From assembly GCF_001428805.1 (NCBI RefSeq), contig NZ_LMIS01000001.1, positions 1,600,976 through 1,664,975 of the forward strand: a DNA stretch of 64,000 nucleotides, written 5' to 3'. The translations under genes and the position numbers were made by a program. Numbering within the stretch: position 1 is the stretch's first letter; every line of letters begins with the position of its first letter. The notes beneath the pieces are model-generated. The model was given only the letters and a program-made list of their open reading frames with translations, was not told the origin of the DNA and ran no database searches. The stretch comes from Aeromicrobium sp. Root236. GTDB taxonomy: Bacteria > Actinomycetota > Actinomycetes > Propionibacteriales > Nocardioidaceae. This document shows positions 9,962 through 19,577 of the stretch, one piece after another.

Positions 9962-10354
9962 TCAGTCCTCTTCCACGACATGGACGGCGGCTTCCTCGGC
10001 GCTCGCAGCGGCGCCGTCGACACCGACGTCCTCGCCCACGAGGTCCTTCTCGGTGTCCTCGCCGAAGCCCTCGTCGGGATCGACCAGACGACCCGCGCGC
10101 TCCGTGCCGACCTCGCCGTCGTCGATGTCCTCGGCCGGCTCGGCATAGGGATCGGCGTCCGGCTCCTCCTGGCGGAGGCGCTCGTCGAGGGACTCGCCCT
10201 GCAGCGCCTCGTCGGCTGTCGTGCCGAATCCCTCGCCGCGGTAGCTCTCCGGCGGCGAGTAGCCCGAGTCGAGGGTCTCGTCCGGATCGTCGAAGATCGC
10301 GTCCTGGTCGGGTCCGTCGCCGTCGTCGTCAAAGGTGTCTGGAGTCTCGGTCAT
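9962..10354 (-). CDS. DUF5709 family acidic protein
   Basis: 130 aa, strongly acidic, low-complexity protein typical of actinobacterial DUF5709. It starts MTETPDTFDDDGDGPDQD; conserved-looking pieces are DSGYSPPESYRGEGFGTTA near residue 30, ESLDERLRQEEPD near 55, and GRLVDPDEGFGEDTEKD near 85. No enzymatic motif is visible and function is unknown. The ATG overlaps the stop of the ridA-like gene by 3-4 bases (ATGA), so it belongs to that operon. Confidence 0.85.
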   Translation of the reverse strand: MTETPDTFDDDGDGPDQDAIFDDPDETLDSGYSPPESYRGEGFGTTADEALQGESLDERLRQEEPDADPYAEPAEDIDDGEVGTERAGRLVDPDEGFGEDTEKDLVGEDVGVDGAAASAEEAAVHVVEED

Positions 10355-10761
10355 GCACCCAGCCTTCCACGCCATCCCGAACGCGCAATGCGTGCCTCGA
10401 TCTCGACCTCCACGAGGTGCTCGGGACGGGCGAGCGCCACGACCTGCACCATCGTGGCGACGGGGCGTACGGCGTCGAAGATCTCCTTGTGGGCCCGGCC
10501 GACGGCGTCGAAGTCGGCGATGTCGGTGACGTACATCCGCGTGCGTACGACGTGCTCCGTCCCCAGGCCGGTCGTGCCGAGGCCCTCGAGCGCGATCCCG
10601 AACGCGACGCGCGCCTGCTCGTACGCGTCGCCGACCCCGGCGACCTCCCCGTCGACCGTCGCGGTGGTGCCGGCGACCCACGCGCTGTCGCCGACGCGTA
10701 CGGCGCGGGAGTAGCCGACGACGTCCTCGAACGGCGACGGTGAGCTGACGTTCTTCCTCAT
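10351..10761 (-). CDS. RidA/YjgF-YER057c-UK114 family protein
   Basis: 136 aa. RidA proteins deaminate reactive enamine/imine intermediates produced by PLP enzymes. Visible family features are VGYSRAVRVGDSAWVAGT in the N-terminal half, VVRTRMYVTDIADF, and the C-terminal signature LARPEHLVEVEIEA with Arg and Glu near the active site. The ATG at 10759-10761 overlaps the rimI stop by one base (TGATG), and its stop overlaps the DUF5709 start. It is one of the rimI-to-tsaD insertions in this lineage. Confidence 0.9.
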   Translation of the reverse strand: MRKNVSSPSPFEDVVGYSRAVRVGDSAWVAGTTATVDGEVAGVGDAYEQARVAFGIALEGLGTTGLGTEHVVRTRMYVTDIADFDAVGRAHKEIFDAVRPVATMVQVVALARPEHLVEVEIEARIARSGWRGRLGA

Positions 10762-11189
10762 CAAGCCTCCTGGAGCTCGAGCTGCATGACGAGCGCGTCG
10801 ACGCCGTCGCGATAGTAGCCGGCACGCCGGCTGATCGTGGTGAACCCGTACGCGTCGTAGAACCCCGTCGCCGCGGCGTTGTCCGCGGCCACCTCGAGCA
10901 GCATGCGGGACGCACCCTGAGCGCCCGCGGCGGCGCACAGTGCGTCCAGGATCCGCCGCGCAACGCCCTGGCGGCGACGCGACGGCATGACGGCGATGCG
11001 TTCGAGGTCGGCGACGTCACCGGCGACGGCGATCAGCCCGTAAGCCTCCAGGTCGTCGATCAGCAGGGTCCGGCGCTCGTCCTCGATCGCGGCACGGAGC
11101 AGGGTCTCGGTCCAGGCGTCCCGGCCGAAGCACGCGAGGTCGATCGCCGTGACAGCCGTGACCTCGGTGGGCAGGGCCGTGCGGATCAT
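10761..11189 (-). CDS. rimI: Ribosomal-protein-alanine N-acetyltransferase RimI
   Basis: 142 aa GNAT enzyme; RimI acetylates the N-terminus of ribosomal protein S18 and possibly other proteins. The acetyl-CoA pyrophosphate-binding loop is RRRQGVARRIL near residues 72-82, with LERIAVMPS before it, LEVAADNAAATGFYDAYGF near 100 and a final AGYYRDGVDALVMQLEL, the RimI pattern. It overlaps tsaB by 4 bases. The tsaB-rimI-tsaD neighbourhood, here loosened, supports the name. Confidence 0.92.
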   Translation of the reverse strand: MIRTALPTEVTAVTAIDLACFGRDAWTETLLRAAIEDERRTLLIDDLEAYGLIAVAGDVADLERIAVMPSRRRQGVARRILDALCAAAGAQGASRMLLEVAADNAAATGFYDAYGFTTISRRAGYYRDGVDALVMQLELQEA

Positions 11190-11821
11190 GCGCGCTTGGT
11201 CGAGACCGACGGGGTGGCGTCGGGGCGCCGCAGGTAGAGCGGCTCGAGCGGCAGCACCTGGGCCGTGCCTGCCGCGACGATCCGCGCCAACGCGGCCGCA
11301 CGGGGGTCGCTCGACTCGCCGGCGGCACGCAGCACGCCGTCATACAGCTGACCGCCCCGCCCGTACGTCGGAAGGTCGGGGTGCCGCCCCGCGAGATCCG
11401 CCGGGAAGTCGACATGGGGACCGTCGAGGCGCACATGATCGGCGCCGTAACGAGCCCAGTAGACCTCCTTGCGGCGGGCGTCGGTGGCGACGAGGAACTC
11501 GCCCTCGACCTGGGTGTCGGCGGCGATGATGTCGAGCGTGCAGACCCCATGCGTCGTCAGGCCCAGCGTCGAGCCGAGCGTCAGTGCCGTGACGACGCCG
11601 ACGCGCAGACCGGTGAACGGCCCGGGGCCCACGCCGACGGCGACGTCGGTGAGGTCGGCCATCGTGGCGCCGGCCTGAGCCACGGCGTCCCTGATGGCGG
11701 GTGCGAGCAGCTCGCCGTGCGCCATGGCGCCCTCGCCCGCGGCCTCGCCGACGACGCGCTCGCCGTCGTGGACGGCGACCGTGATGGCCGGGGTGGCGGT
11801 GTCGAACGCAAGCAGCAGCAC
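11186..11821 (-). CDS. tsaB: t6A synthesis scaffold protein TsaB
   Basis: 211 aa inactive paralogue of TsaD that forms the TsaB-TsaD heterodimer needed for t6A37 synthesis. It begins MLLLAFDTATPAITVAVHD and carries VGVGPGPFTGLRVGVV near residues 62-77, the TsaB signature. Length is typical. It follows the GNAT-TsaE fusion with a 34-bp gap and overlaps rimI by 4 bases, so TsaE, TsaB and RimI are probably expressed together. Confidence 0.95.
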   Translation of the reverse strand: MLLLAFDTATPAITVAVHDGERVVGEAAGEGAMAHGELLAPAIRDAVAQAGATMADLTDVAVGVGPGPFTGLRVGVVTALTLGSTLGLTTHGVCTLDIIAADTQVEGEFLVATDARRKEVYWARYGADHVRLDGPHVDFPADLAGRHPDLPTYGRGGQLYDGVLRAAGESSDPRAAALARIVAAGTAQVLPLEPLYLRRPDATPSVSTKRA

Positions 11822-11855
11822 GCCATGAACCCTAACGCTGATGACTCAGCGGAGG

Positions 11856-12824
11856 TCAGGAGAGGAGGGTCGAGCGCAGCGGCACGCCGACCCAACGGGG
11901 ACCGTGCGGCTTGACGGTCACGACGCGCGGCTCGGCCTCGTCGACGAGGTCACCCTCGTGCGGCGTCCCGAGCGGGTCGATCGGACGCGCACCGCGAACC
12001 TCGATGCGTACGTGCAGCCAGCTGTCCGACAGCTGCTCGGCCATGCCGTCGCCCCACTCGACTACCGTGACGGCCTCCTCGGTCGTGGCGTCGAGGTCGA
12101 TGTCGTCGAGCTCGGCGGCGCTGCCGAGCCGATAGGCGTCGACGTGCACGAGCGGCGGACCCCCGGCGAGCGACGGGTGCGTACGGGCGATGACGAACGT
12201 CGGGGAGGTGATCGGCCCGCGTACGCTCAGCGCCTCGCCGAGGCCCTGCGTGAACGTGGTCTTGCCGGCACCGAGGTCACCGGACAGGACGAGCAGGTCG
12301 CCGGGCCGCAGCAGGGTCGACAGCTTCGCGGCGAGGTCGTGCATCTCGTCGGGGGTGGGCACCTCACGGGCCAGCCACAACGTCTTGCCGAACTCGATGA
12401 ACTGGCGATCGCGACCGACCGGGTGGTAGAGCCGCCGCGACCAGAACTGCACCGTCTCGGGCAGCTCCTCGCGCACGTCGAGCCAGATGCCGTCCTTGCC
12501 GCGCTCCTCGGCGGTGTCCTCGGCGACCCCGACCATCGCCGACGCGACGCCGCGGGCCTGGATGTCGGGGTCGACGCAGACCCGCTTGAGGCCGAGCTGT
12601 CCCGGGCGGGACTCGTCGAACAGCATCGCGCCCATCGGCAGTCCACGGCGCTCGACCAGGAGTCCCCCGGCCGTGCCGAGCACCTCGGCGACCGACTCCA
12701 CGGTCTCCTCGGACGCCGTCGACGGCGGGTCGAGGGCGGGCCGGGCACCGAACGACCGGTGGATGATGTCGACGATCTGCGGAGCGTGCTCCGGTCCGGC
12801 ATGGATGACGTTGAGCGCGGTCAT
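11856..12824 (-). CDS. tsaE: GNAT acetyltransferase-TsaE fusion (t6A synthesis ATPase)
   Basis: 322 aa with two domains. Residues about 1-150 are a GNAT-like fold: VIHAGPEHAPQIVDIIHRSF, then VCVDPDIQARGVASAMVGVA as the acetyl-CoA loop, then FWSRRLYHPVGRDRQFIEFGKTL. Residues about 155-300 are TsaE, the ATPase that resets the TsaBD complex: Walker A GDLGAGKTTFTQGLG, ITSPTFVIARTH, HVDAYRLGS and VVEWGDGMAEQL. TsaE alone is normally about 150 aa, so the first half is an added domain. The reading frame is continuous, and the ATG lies in a 4-base overlap with the alpha/beta hydrolase gene. The substrate of the GNAT half is unknown. Confidence 0.92.
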   Translation of the reverse strand: MTALNVIHAGPEHAPQIVDIIHRSFGARPALDPPSTASEETVESVAEVLGTAGGLLVERRGLPMGAMLFDESRPGQLGLKRVCVDPDIQARGVASAMVGVAEDTAEERGKDGIWLDVREELPETVQFWSRRLYHPVGRDRQFIEFGKTLWLAREVPTPDEMHDLAAKLSTLLRPGDLLVLSGDLGAGKTTFTQGLGEALSVRGPITSPTFVIARTHPSLAGGPPLVHVDAYRLGSAAELDDIDLDATTEEAVTVVEWGDGMAEQLSDSWLHVRIEVRGARPIDPLGTPHEGDLVDEAEPRVVTVKPHGPRWVGVPLRSTLLS

Positions 12825-13798
12825 GCCAGCCCCTCCAGGACGTCCTCGATGACCTCGGTGACCTTCTCGTGCTCCTCGAACATGACCATGTGGCCGACGT
12901 CGTCGAGCGCGACGAGCTTGGCACCGGGGATGGCGTCGGCGAGGCGGCGGCTGTGCTTGATCGGCGTGATCAGGTCGGCGGTGCCACCCATCACGACGGT
13001 CTTGGCCGACCCCATCGTCTTGAGGCCCGACGTCAGGTCGAGGGACACGAAGTTGGGGTAGAAGTCCATCAGCACGTGGGTCGGCGACTTCAGGATCATC
13101 TCGTTGGTCATGTCGGCGTGGCGCTCCTGGGCGTTCGGGCCGAGTCCCCAGCGCCGAACGATCGAATAGCTGTTGAACGTACGACCCCAGTCCAGCACGG
13201 GCGACGCGACGCGCAGGAACGGGATCAGGTAGCGCAGGGCCGGGCTGCTGCGCATCAGCTTGCCCGAGCTCGTGCTGATGAGCACGACACCCTTGACCCT
13301 GCGGGCGAACTGCTTCGGCTCCGCCGCGGCGAGCTCCATGATCGCCATGCCGCCCATCGAGTGACCCACCAGGACGATGGGTCCGCGCGGCACGAGGGCG
13401 CCGATGACGGTGCGCAGGTCGTCGGCGAGGTGCGGGATCGAGGAGTTGTCGAGGTACGAGCGCCCCGACTCGCCGTGCGAGCGCAGGTCGACGAACACCA
13501 TGCGGACCTTGCCCCTCAACGCGAGCCGCTGGTAGTGCCAGACGTCGATCGACTCGACCCAGCCGTGCACGAACACGACCGTCGGGGTCTTGCGTTCGGC
13601 CTCGTCGATCTCGACGTTGAGCAGCACGCCGTCGGTGGCCGTGACCTGCACCGGGTCGCTGTGGACCGAGCCGAACTCGACGTCCTCGCCGCGCCTCAGG
13701 CGCCGCTGGTGGCGCTGCCGGCCGTTGAGCAGCGTCGCCACGACGCCCGCAGCCACGAACGCCCCGGCAGTGGTGCCGACCTTTGCCGCGCGCTTCAT
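12821..13798 (-). CDS. Alpha/beta hydrolase
   Basis: 325 aa with a hydrophobic N-terminal segment (GAFVAAGVVATLLNG, residues about 10-25) that could be a membrane anchor or uncleaved signal. The hydrolase core shows the oxyanion strand VVFVHGWVES near residue 75, nucleophile elbow VGHSMGGMA (Ser) near 145, an Asp in GGTADLITP near 272 and the His in DDVGHMVMFEE near 300. Substrate unknown; the position between alr and tsaE is recurrent in Actinobacteria. The ATG in the ATGA overlap with alr sets the start. Confidence 0.88.
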   Translation of the reverse strand: MKRAAKVGTTAGAFVAAGVVATLLNGRQRHQRRLRRGEDVEFGSVHSDPVQVTATDGVLLNVEIDEAERKTPTVVFVHGWVESIDVWHYQRLALRGKVRMVFVDLRSHGESGRSYLDNSSIPHLADDLRTVIGALVPRGPIVLVGHSMGGMAIMELAAAEPKQFARRVKGVVLISTSSGKLMRSSPALRYLIPFLRVASPVLDWGRTFNSYSIVRRWGLGPNAQERHADMTNEMILKSPTHVLMDFYPNFVSLDLTSGLKTMGSAKTVVMGGTADLITPIKHSRRLADAIPGAKLVALDDVGHMVMFEEHEKVTEVIEDVLEGLA

Positions 13799-14919
13799 GC
13801 CTGCTCCCCCACGTACGTACGCTCTATGCGGCCGCCGAGACGGGTGACCACCTCGTACGCGATGGTGCCCGCGGCGGCGGCCCAGTCCTCGGCGGTCGGC
13901 TCGCCGTCGGCGCCGGGCCCGAACACCGTGACGAGGTCGCCCCGCGAGGCATCGGCGTCGCCGAGGTCGATGACGAACTGGTCCATGCAGACCACGCCGA
14001 CCTGACGCGCGCGTCCGCCGGCGAAGCCGACCTCGGCACGGTTGGACGCGGTGCGCAGGATGCCCTCGCCGTAGCCGATGGGGACGAGGCCGAGCGTGGT
14101 CTCGCGCTCGGCGGTCCACGTGTGGCCGTACGAGACGCTGGCGCCGGCCGGCACGCGCTTGACGGCGGCCAGGCGGGCCCGCAGCGTCATCACAGGCGTC
14201 AGCCGTGTCTCGTACGTCATGCGGGGATCGGGCCGGATGCCGTATGCCGCGATGCCGACGCGGACGAGGTCGAAGTGGGCCGAGGGCCTGGTCAGGGTCG
14301 CCGCGGAGTTGCTGAGGTGCCGGAGCGCCGGCTCGATGCCGGCTGTCTGGAGCTCACCCACGGCGTGGTTGAACGCCGACTCCTGGGCGTCGTTGGCCGG
14401 ATGACCAGGCTCGTCGGCGCAGGCGAAGTGCGACCACACGCCGGTGATCTCGACGGCTCCGCCCATCTGGGCGACGGCAGCGGCCTCGACGAGCTCGGTC
14501 CACTGCGTGCCGAACGCGCCGTTGCGCGACAGCCCGGTGTCGACCTTGAGCTGGACCTTCGGGCGTACGGTCGCCGGTGCCGCGAGGATCTCCGCGAGCT
14601 GCCCGGCCGACGACGCCGTGACCTCGACGCCCGCGTCGATCGCCGCGGCGAAGTTCGCGCCGGGTGCGGCGAGCCAGCACAACAGGTCGCCCCGATCGCC
14701 GGCCTGTCGCAGGGCGAGGGCCTCCTCGAGGGTCGCGGCACCGAGCCACTCGGAGCCGGCGTCGCGCGCCGCACGGGCCACCTGCGCCGCACCGTGGCCG
14801 TAGCCGTCGGCCTTGACCACGGTCATCAACGCCGACTGCGGCGCACACGCCTTGAGCGCGGCGATGTTGGCGCGGAACGCGTCGAGGTCGATGACGGCCT
14901 CCGCCTGTGGCGCGGTCAC
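13795..14919 (-). CDS. alr: Alanine racemase
   Basis: 374 aa PLP enzyme interconverting L- and D-alanine for peptidoglycan. The PLP lysine is in VVKADGYGHGAAQVA near residues 34-48, the catalytic Tyr region is SYGHTWTAERETTLGLVPIGYGEG near 255-280, and the substrate-gate CMDQFVIDLG near 310. Length is normal. It overlaps both neighbours by 4 bases (nnr upstream, alpha/beta hydrolase downstream), consistent with a long operon starting near glmS. Confidence 0.96.
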   Translation of the reverse strand: MTAPQAEAVIDLDAFRANIAALKACAPQSALMTVVKADGYGHGAAQVARAARDAGSEWLGAATLEEALALRQAGDRGDLLCWLAAPGANFAAAIDAGVEVTASSAGQLAEILAAPATVRPKVQLKVDTGLSRNGAFGTQWTELVEAAAVAQMGGAVEITGVWSHFACADEPGHPANDAQESAFNHAVGELQTAGIEPALRHLSNSAATLTRPSAHFDLVRVGIAAYGIRPDPRMTYETRLTPVMTLRARLAAVKRVPAGASVSYGHTWTAERETTLGLVPIGYGEGILRTASNRAEVGFAGGRARQVGVVCMDQFVIDLGDADASRGDLVTVFGPGADGEPTAEDWAAAAGTIAYEVVTRLGGRIERTYVGEQA

Positions 14920-16313
14920 GCGAGGTCCCCCCGTACGAATGCGGCGACGGTCGCCGGCAGCTCGTAGGCCACGTCGGTGGCCACGATGGGACCGTCAGGG
15001 TTGGCGTGGACCGACGCCACGCCGTGCAGGTAGGCCGCGATGGATCCGGCGTTGCGCGGGTCGAGGCCTGCGGCCAGCAGCGATCCGGCGAACCCGGCCA
15101 GCACGTCGCCGGCGCCCGCTGTGCCGAGCCACGACGACCCGCTGAGGTTGACCCTGGTCGGCGCACCGGTCTGGGCCACGAGCGTGCGCCGGCCCTTGAG
15201 CAGCACCGTCGCGTTCCAGCGCTCGGCCGCCATGGTGGCGTGCCTGAGGGGGTCGGCCTCGACCTGCTCGCGAGTCGTGTCCAGCATCGCCGCGAGCTCG
15301 CCGGCATGTGGCGTCAGCAGCGCTGGCACCTCGAACCGATCGGGTATGTGGTGCAGCGCGCTCGCGTCCACCACGACGGGCACGCCGTCCTCGAGCGCCA
15401 TCGCGAGCTGCGACTCGACGTCGTCGCCGCTGCCGGGTCCCACGACCCAGGCCTGGACTCGTCCGCGTCCGGCCACGACCTCGGGCGCCCGGTCGACGAC
15501 CCGCTGGCTGAGCGCGGTGCTCCCGACGAACCGGATCATCCCGGCCAGCCCAGCCTGGGCGCCGGCGACGCAGAGGTGGGCCGCACCGGCGTACTGCTCC
15601 GACCCGGCGGCGATGCCCAGCACGCCGCGCGAGTACTTGTGCGAGCTCTTGCCCGGCAGCACCTGGTCGAGCAGGTGGCCGTCGGAGGCCTCGATCGCCT
15701 CGATCGACGGCGTCGGCAGGTGGGGCACGAGCCCGATGTCGACCAGTGTGACCGTGCCGGCCGCGTCCGCTGCGGGGTCGGCGAGCAGTGCGTTCTTGAA
15801 GGTCCCGAAGGTCACCGTCGCCTCGGCGCTGACGTGGCTGCCGGGCAGCGTCGCCCCGTCGACGTCGACACCCGACGGCACGTCGACCACGAACGTGTAG
15901 GGCAGCTCCCGGCCGAGCCAGCTCTCCCACTCAGCGGCCTTGCCGGTGAGCCCCGGACGCGCACCGATGCCGAAGATCGCGTCGAGGCACCAACGCTGCC
16001 CGCCCGGCGCGGCGACGACCTGCGCACCGGCTGCGGTCGCGGCGGCCAGACCCTCGGCATGCACCTTGGACTCGTCGAGCAGGCACAGGTCGACCCGTAC
16101 GCCCCGATCCAGGAGGTGCGTCGCGGCATAGAGCGCGTCGCCGCCGTTGTTGCCCGGACCGACCAGGCACACGACGACCTCGCCGGCCGGGATCAGCCCC
16201 AGGCTGTCGGCGAGCCCCCGCGCGGCCCTCTGCATGAGCTCACCCTCAGGAAGCGTCGCGGCAAGCGCCTCCTCGGCGGCACGGATGTCGCCGACGGTGT
16301 GGGCACTCAGCAT
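14916..16313 (-). CDS. nnr: Bifunctional NAD(P)H-hydrate repair enzyme (epimerase NnrE + dehydratase NnrD)
   Basis: 465 aa two-domain enzyme repairing hydrated NADH/NADPH. Residues about 1-210 are the NnrE epimerase with the nucleotide-binding [18 protein letters not shown] near 50-68. Residues about 220-465 are the NnrD ADP-dependent dehydratase, a ribokinase-like fold with [12 protein letters not shown] near 342-353 and [20 protein letters not shown] near 400, containing the catalytic Asp. The ATG at 16311-16313 lies inside the acpS 3' end (7-base overlap); a downstream in-frame start cannot be excluded. Confidence 0.94.
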   Translation of the reverse strand: MLSAHTVGDIRAAEEALAATLPEGELMQRAARGLADSLGLIPAGEVVVCLVGPGNNGGDALYAATHLLDRGVRVDLCLLDESKVHAEGLAAATAAGAQVVAAPGGQRWCLDAIFGIGARPGLTGKAAEWESWLGRELPYTFVVDVPSGVDVDGATLPGSHVSAEATVTFGTFKNALLADPAADAAGTVTLVDIGLVPHLPTPSIEAIEASDGHLLDQVLPGKSSHKYSRGVLGIAAGSEQYAGAAHLCVAGAQAGLAGMIRFVGSTALSQRVVDRAPEVVAGRGRVQAWVVGPGSGDDVESQLAMALEDGVPVVVDASALHHIPDRFEVPALLTPHAGELAAMLDTTREQVEADPLRHATMAAERWNATVLLKGRRTLVAQTGAPTRVNLSGSSWLGTAGAGDVLAGFAGSLLAAGLDPRNAGSIAAYLHGVASVHANPDGPIVATDVAYELPATVAAFVRGDLA

Positions 16314-16660
16314 TCAGCCACCACGAAGGCCGTCGCCACGCTCGTGTCGTGGGAGATCGACAGGTGGGCCGTCGTGATGCCGAGCTCCTTGGCCCGGTCG
16401 AGCGCGGCGCCGTAGAGCTGGAACTCCGGCGCGCCCTGCGGACCGTTGACGACCTCGATGTCCTGCCACGACATGCCGGCGGGCGCCCGCAGCGCCTTGA
16501 CGAACGCCTCCTTGGCCGCGAACCGGCCCGCCAACGACTCGACCGGCAGGTGCGCCTCGGCGTCGGTGAACAGCCGGCTGCGCATCGTCGGCGTACGTTC
16601 GAGGGTCTCGGCGAAGCGCGCGAGATCCACCACGTCCACCCCGATGCCCAGGATCGTCAT
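16307..16660 (-). CDS. acpS: Holo-[acyl-carrier-protein] synthase
   Basis: 117 aa, transfers 4'-phosphopantetheine from CoA to Ser of acyl carrier protein. The Mg2+-binding Asp is in [12 protein letters not shown] (residues 5-16) and the catalytic/Mg-binding Glu in [15 protein letters not shown] near 46-60, with [10 protein letters not shown] near the end. Its ATG abuts the glmS stop directly, and its 3' end overlaps nnr, so it is in the same transcription unit. Confidence 0.96.
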   Translation of the reverse strand: MTILGIGVDVVDLARFAETLERTPTMRSRLFTDAEAHLPVESLAGRFAAKEAFVKALRAPAGMSWQDIEVVNGPQGAPEFQLYGAALDRAKELGITTAHLSISHDTSVATAFVVAEC

Positions 16661-18505
16661 CTACTCGACCGTGACGGACTTGGCCAGGTTGCGGGGCTGG
16701 TCGACGTCGTGACCCAGCACCGACGCGAACTCGCACGCGAAGATCTGCAGCGGCACCACCGCGACCAGGGGTTGCAACAGGGTCGGCACCTTGGGCAGCC
16801 GCACCAACGTGTCGGCGTACGGCACGACGTCCTCGTCACCGTCCTCGGCCAGCACGATCGTGCGAGCGCCACGCGCCCGGATCTCCTGGATCGAGCTGAC
16901 GGTCTTCTCCTGGAGCTGGTCGCGGCCCTTGGGCGGGACGACGATGAACACCGGCAGGCCCTCCTCGATCAGCGCGATCGGACCGTGCTTCAGCTCGCCG
17001 GCGGCGAATCCCTCCGCGTGGATGTAGGCGAGCTCCTTGAGCTTGAGCGCACCCTCGAGGGCGACCGGGAAGCCGGCGTGGCGGCCGAGGAACAGGATCG
17101 AGCGGGACTCTGCGAGGTCGGCGGCGAGCTTGCGCATCTGGTCGCCGTCGTCGAGCATGCGCTGGACGGCTGCGGGGATCTGCTCGATGTCGGCGATGAT
17201 GTCGCTGATCTCGTCGCCGTACTTGGTGCCCTTGACCTGCGCGAGGTAGAGCGCGAGCAGGTAACAGGCGACGATCTGCGCGAGGAAGCCCTTGGTCGAC
17301 GCGACCGCGATCTCCGGCCCCGCGTGGGTGTAGATCACCGCGTCGGACTCGCGCGGGATCGTCGAGCCGTTGGTGTTGCAGATCGACAGCACGCGAGCCT
17401 TCTGCTGGCGGGCGTAGCGGACGGCCATCAGCGTGTCCATCGTCTCGCCCGACTGGCTGATCGAGACGACGAGCGTCGACCGGTCGATGATCGGGTCGCG
17501 GTAGCGGAACTCGGAGGCCAGCTCGACCTCGCAGGGGATGCGGGTCCAGTGCTCGATCGCGTACTTGGCCACGAGCCCCGCGTAGGCCGCGGTGCCGCAC
17601 GCCACGATGATGATGCGGTCGACGTCGCGCAGCTCGCTGTCGGACAGCCGCATCTCGTCGAGCTGCAGGCGCCCGTCGGCGGAGTGCCGGCCCAGCAGGG
17701 TGTCGGCGACGGCCTGCGGCTGCTCGGCGATCTCCTTGAGCATGAACCAGTCGTAGCCACCCTTCTCGGCAGCCGACACGTCCCAGTCGACGTGGTACTC
17801 CTTGGTCTCGGCGGCGTTGCCGTGGAAGTCGGTCACGACGATGTCGTCCGGCGTGATCGTGACGACCTGGTCCTGGCCGAGCTCGATCGCGTTGCGGGTG
17901 AACTCGATGAACGCCGCGACGTCGGAGCCGAGGAAGTTCTCGCCCTCCCCGCGGCCGACGACCAGCGGGGAGTTGCGGCGGGCACCCACGACCACGTCGG
18001 GCTTCGCGGCGTCGCAGATCACCAGGGTGAACGCGCCCTCGAGCTTGCGGCACACCACGCGTACGGCCTCCGAGAGGTCATCGGTGTGCTCGAGCTCGTC
18101 GTGCAGCAGGTGCGCGACGATCTCGGTGTCGGTCTCGGAGAGCAGCTCGTGGCCGCTCGCCTCGAGGCCGGCGCGCAGCGACGCGAAGTTCTCGATGATG
18201 CCGTTGTGGACCACGGCGATGCGCCCGGTCTGGTCCAGGTGCGGGTGCGCGTTGACGTCGTTGGGCGCACCGTGCGTCGCCCAGCGGGTGTGTCCGATGC
18301 CCGTGTGCGCGACCGGCAGCGGGTGGGCCTCGAGCTCCGCGTCGAGGTTGACGAGCTTGCCGGCCTTCTTGGCCGACACGATCGAGCCCTCGTGCACCAG
18401 AGCGACTCCGCCGGAGTCGTACCCGCGGTACTCAAGACGCCTCAGGCCACCCATGACGACGTCGAGCGCAGAGCGCTGTCCGACATATCCGACGATTCCA
18501 CACAT
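16661..18505 (-). CDS. glmS: Glutamine-fructose-6-phosphate aminotransferase (isomerizing)
   Basis: 614 aa, makes glucosamine-6-phosphate, the first step to UDP-GlcNAc for peptidoglycan and glycans, and likely to mycothiol. The N-terminal glutaminase begins MCGIVGYVG with the catalytic Cys after the initiator Met, and [12 protein letters not shown] follows. Two SIS isomerase domains follow: the first includes [33 protein letters not shown] and [10 protein letters not shown]; the second includes [36 protein letters not shown]. Both are intact and the C-terminus ends NLAKSVTVE, as usual. First gene of the acpS-nnr-alr operon and divergent from coaA (102 bp). No glmS ribozyme structure was recognised upstream. 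Confidence 0.97.
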   Translation of the reverse strand: MCGIVGYVGQRSALDVVMGGLRRLEYRGYDSGGVALVHEGSIVSAKKAGKLVNLDAELEAHPLPVAHTGIGHTRWATHGAPNDVNAHPHLDQTGRIAVVHNGIIENFASLRAGLEASGHELLSETDTEIVAHLLHDELEHTDDLSEAVRVVCRKLEGAFTLVICDAAKPDVVVGARRNSPLVVGRGEGENFLGSDVAAFIEFTRNAIELGQDQVVTITPDDIVVTDFHGNAAETKEYHVDWDVSAAEKGGYDWFMLKEIAEQPQAVADTLLGRHSADGRLQLDEMRLSDSELRDVDRIIIVACGTAAYAGLVAKYAIEHWTRIPCEVELASEFRYRDPIIDRSTLVVSISQSGETMDTLMAVRYARQQKARVLSICNTNGSTIPRESDAVIYTHAGPEIAVASTKGFLAQIVACYLLALYLAQVKGTKYGDEISDIIADIEQIPAAVQRMLDDGDQMRKLAADLAESRSILFLGRHAGFPVALEGALKLKELAYIHAEGFAAGELKHGPIALIEEGLPVFIVVPPKGRDQLQEKTVSSIQEIRARGARTIVLAEDGDEDVVPYADTLVRLPKVPTLLQPLVAVVPLQIFACEFASVLGHDVDQPRNLAKSVTVE

Positions 18506-18607
18506 ACGGGCAAGACTACCGGCGCGACGGGCGGCGGCCGCCGTCGCGTGAGGGCCGCGAGGGGACCGGCTGTGCCCGTCATACGAGGCAGGCGCGAGAA
18601 TGGCGGC

Positions 18608-19549
18608 ATGACGCGCGACCAGTCACCGTATGTCGAGCTCGAGCGGGCCGCGTGGGCCGCGCTCGCCGGTGACGCCCCGCAGCCGTTGCAACCCGCGGAG
18701 ATCGAGCGCGTACGAGGCCTGGGCGACGAGCTCGACCTCGAGGAGGTCCGTCAGGTCTACCTGCCGATGACGCAGCTCATCAGCATGCGCGTACGCCTGG
18801 CCGGTGCGCTCTACCAGGCGACCGAGGCGTTCCTCCACGCCCCGCAGGCCAACCGCACCCCGTTCGTCATCGGCATCGCCGGCTCGGTCGCCGTCGGCAA
18901 GTCGACCACGGCGCGACTGCTCCGCGAGCTGCTCTCGCACTCCCCCGACCACCCGGTCGTCGACCTGGTCACGACCGACGGCTTCCTGTTCCCCAACGCC
19001 GAGCTCGAGCGGCGCGGGCTGCTGGAGCGCAAGGGATTCCCCGAGTCGTACGACCGCAAGGCACTGCTCAGGTTCGTCATGGAGGTCAAGTCCGGCGTCG
19101 AGGTCGTCTCCGCCCCGGTCTACTCGCACCTCACCTACGACCGCACCGAGGAGGTCGTGACGCTCAAGGCGCCCGACATCGTCATCGTCGAGGGCCTCAA
19201 CGTGCTCGCGCCGGCCCGGCCCCGCGGCGACGGCAGCCCCGGCCTGGCGGTCAGCGACTTCTTCGACTTCTCGATCTACGTGGACGCCGCGGCCCGCGAT
19301 CTGCGTCGCTGGTACGTCGACCGGTTCCTCACGCTCCGCAAGACCGCATTCGCCGATCCGGCGTCCTACTTCCACCGCTACAGCGCGCTGACCGACGAGC
19401 AGGCGGAGGCCCGCGCAGGCGAGCTGTGGGACACGATCAACCTGCCCAACCTGCGCGAGAACATCCAGACCACCCGCGGACGGGCATCGCTCGTCCTGCG
19501 GAAGGGACCCGACCACTCGGTCGAATGGGTCCGCCTCCGCAAGATCTGA
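18608..19549 (+). CDS. coaA: Pantothenate kinase (type I, CoaA)
   Basis: 313 aa, phosphorylates pantothenate in the first step of CoA synthesis. Walker A is [17 protein letters not shown] near residues 96-112, followed by [14 protein letters not shown] and [16 protein letters not shown], the substrate region, and [11 protein letters not shown] near 195. The C-terminal [23 protein letters not shown] pattern matches type I enzymes. The ATG at 18608 starts [16 protein letters not shown]; upstream in-frame codons lie in the glmS-coaA divergent promoter region. The nearby acpS uses CoA. Confidence 0.96.
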   Translation: MTRDQSPYVELERAAWAALAGDAPQPLQPAEIERVRGLGDELDLEEVRQVYLPMTQLISMRVRLAGALYQATEAFLHAPQANRTPFVIGIAGSVAVGKSTTARLLRELLSHSPDHPVVDLVTTDGFLFPNAELERRGLLERKGFPESYDRKALLRFVMEVKSGVEVVSAPVYSHLTYDRTEEVVTLKAPDIVIVEGLNVLAPARPRGDGSPGLAVSDFFDFSIYVDAAARDLRRWYVDRFLTLRKTAFADPASYFHRYSALTDEQAEARAGELWDTINLPNLRENIQTTRGRASLVLRKGPDHSVEWVRLRKI

Positions 19550-19577
19550 GCGATGCCCTACCGGCGGGTTCCTCGGA

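Noticed and set aside
18506..18607. glmS ribozyme or riboswitch in the glmS upstream gap
   Set aside because: The gap is only 102 bp shared with divergent coaA and no pseudoknot-like ribozyme features were recognised; that ribozyme class is mainly Firmicutes.
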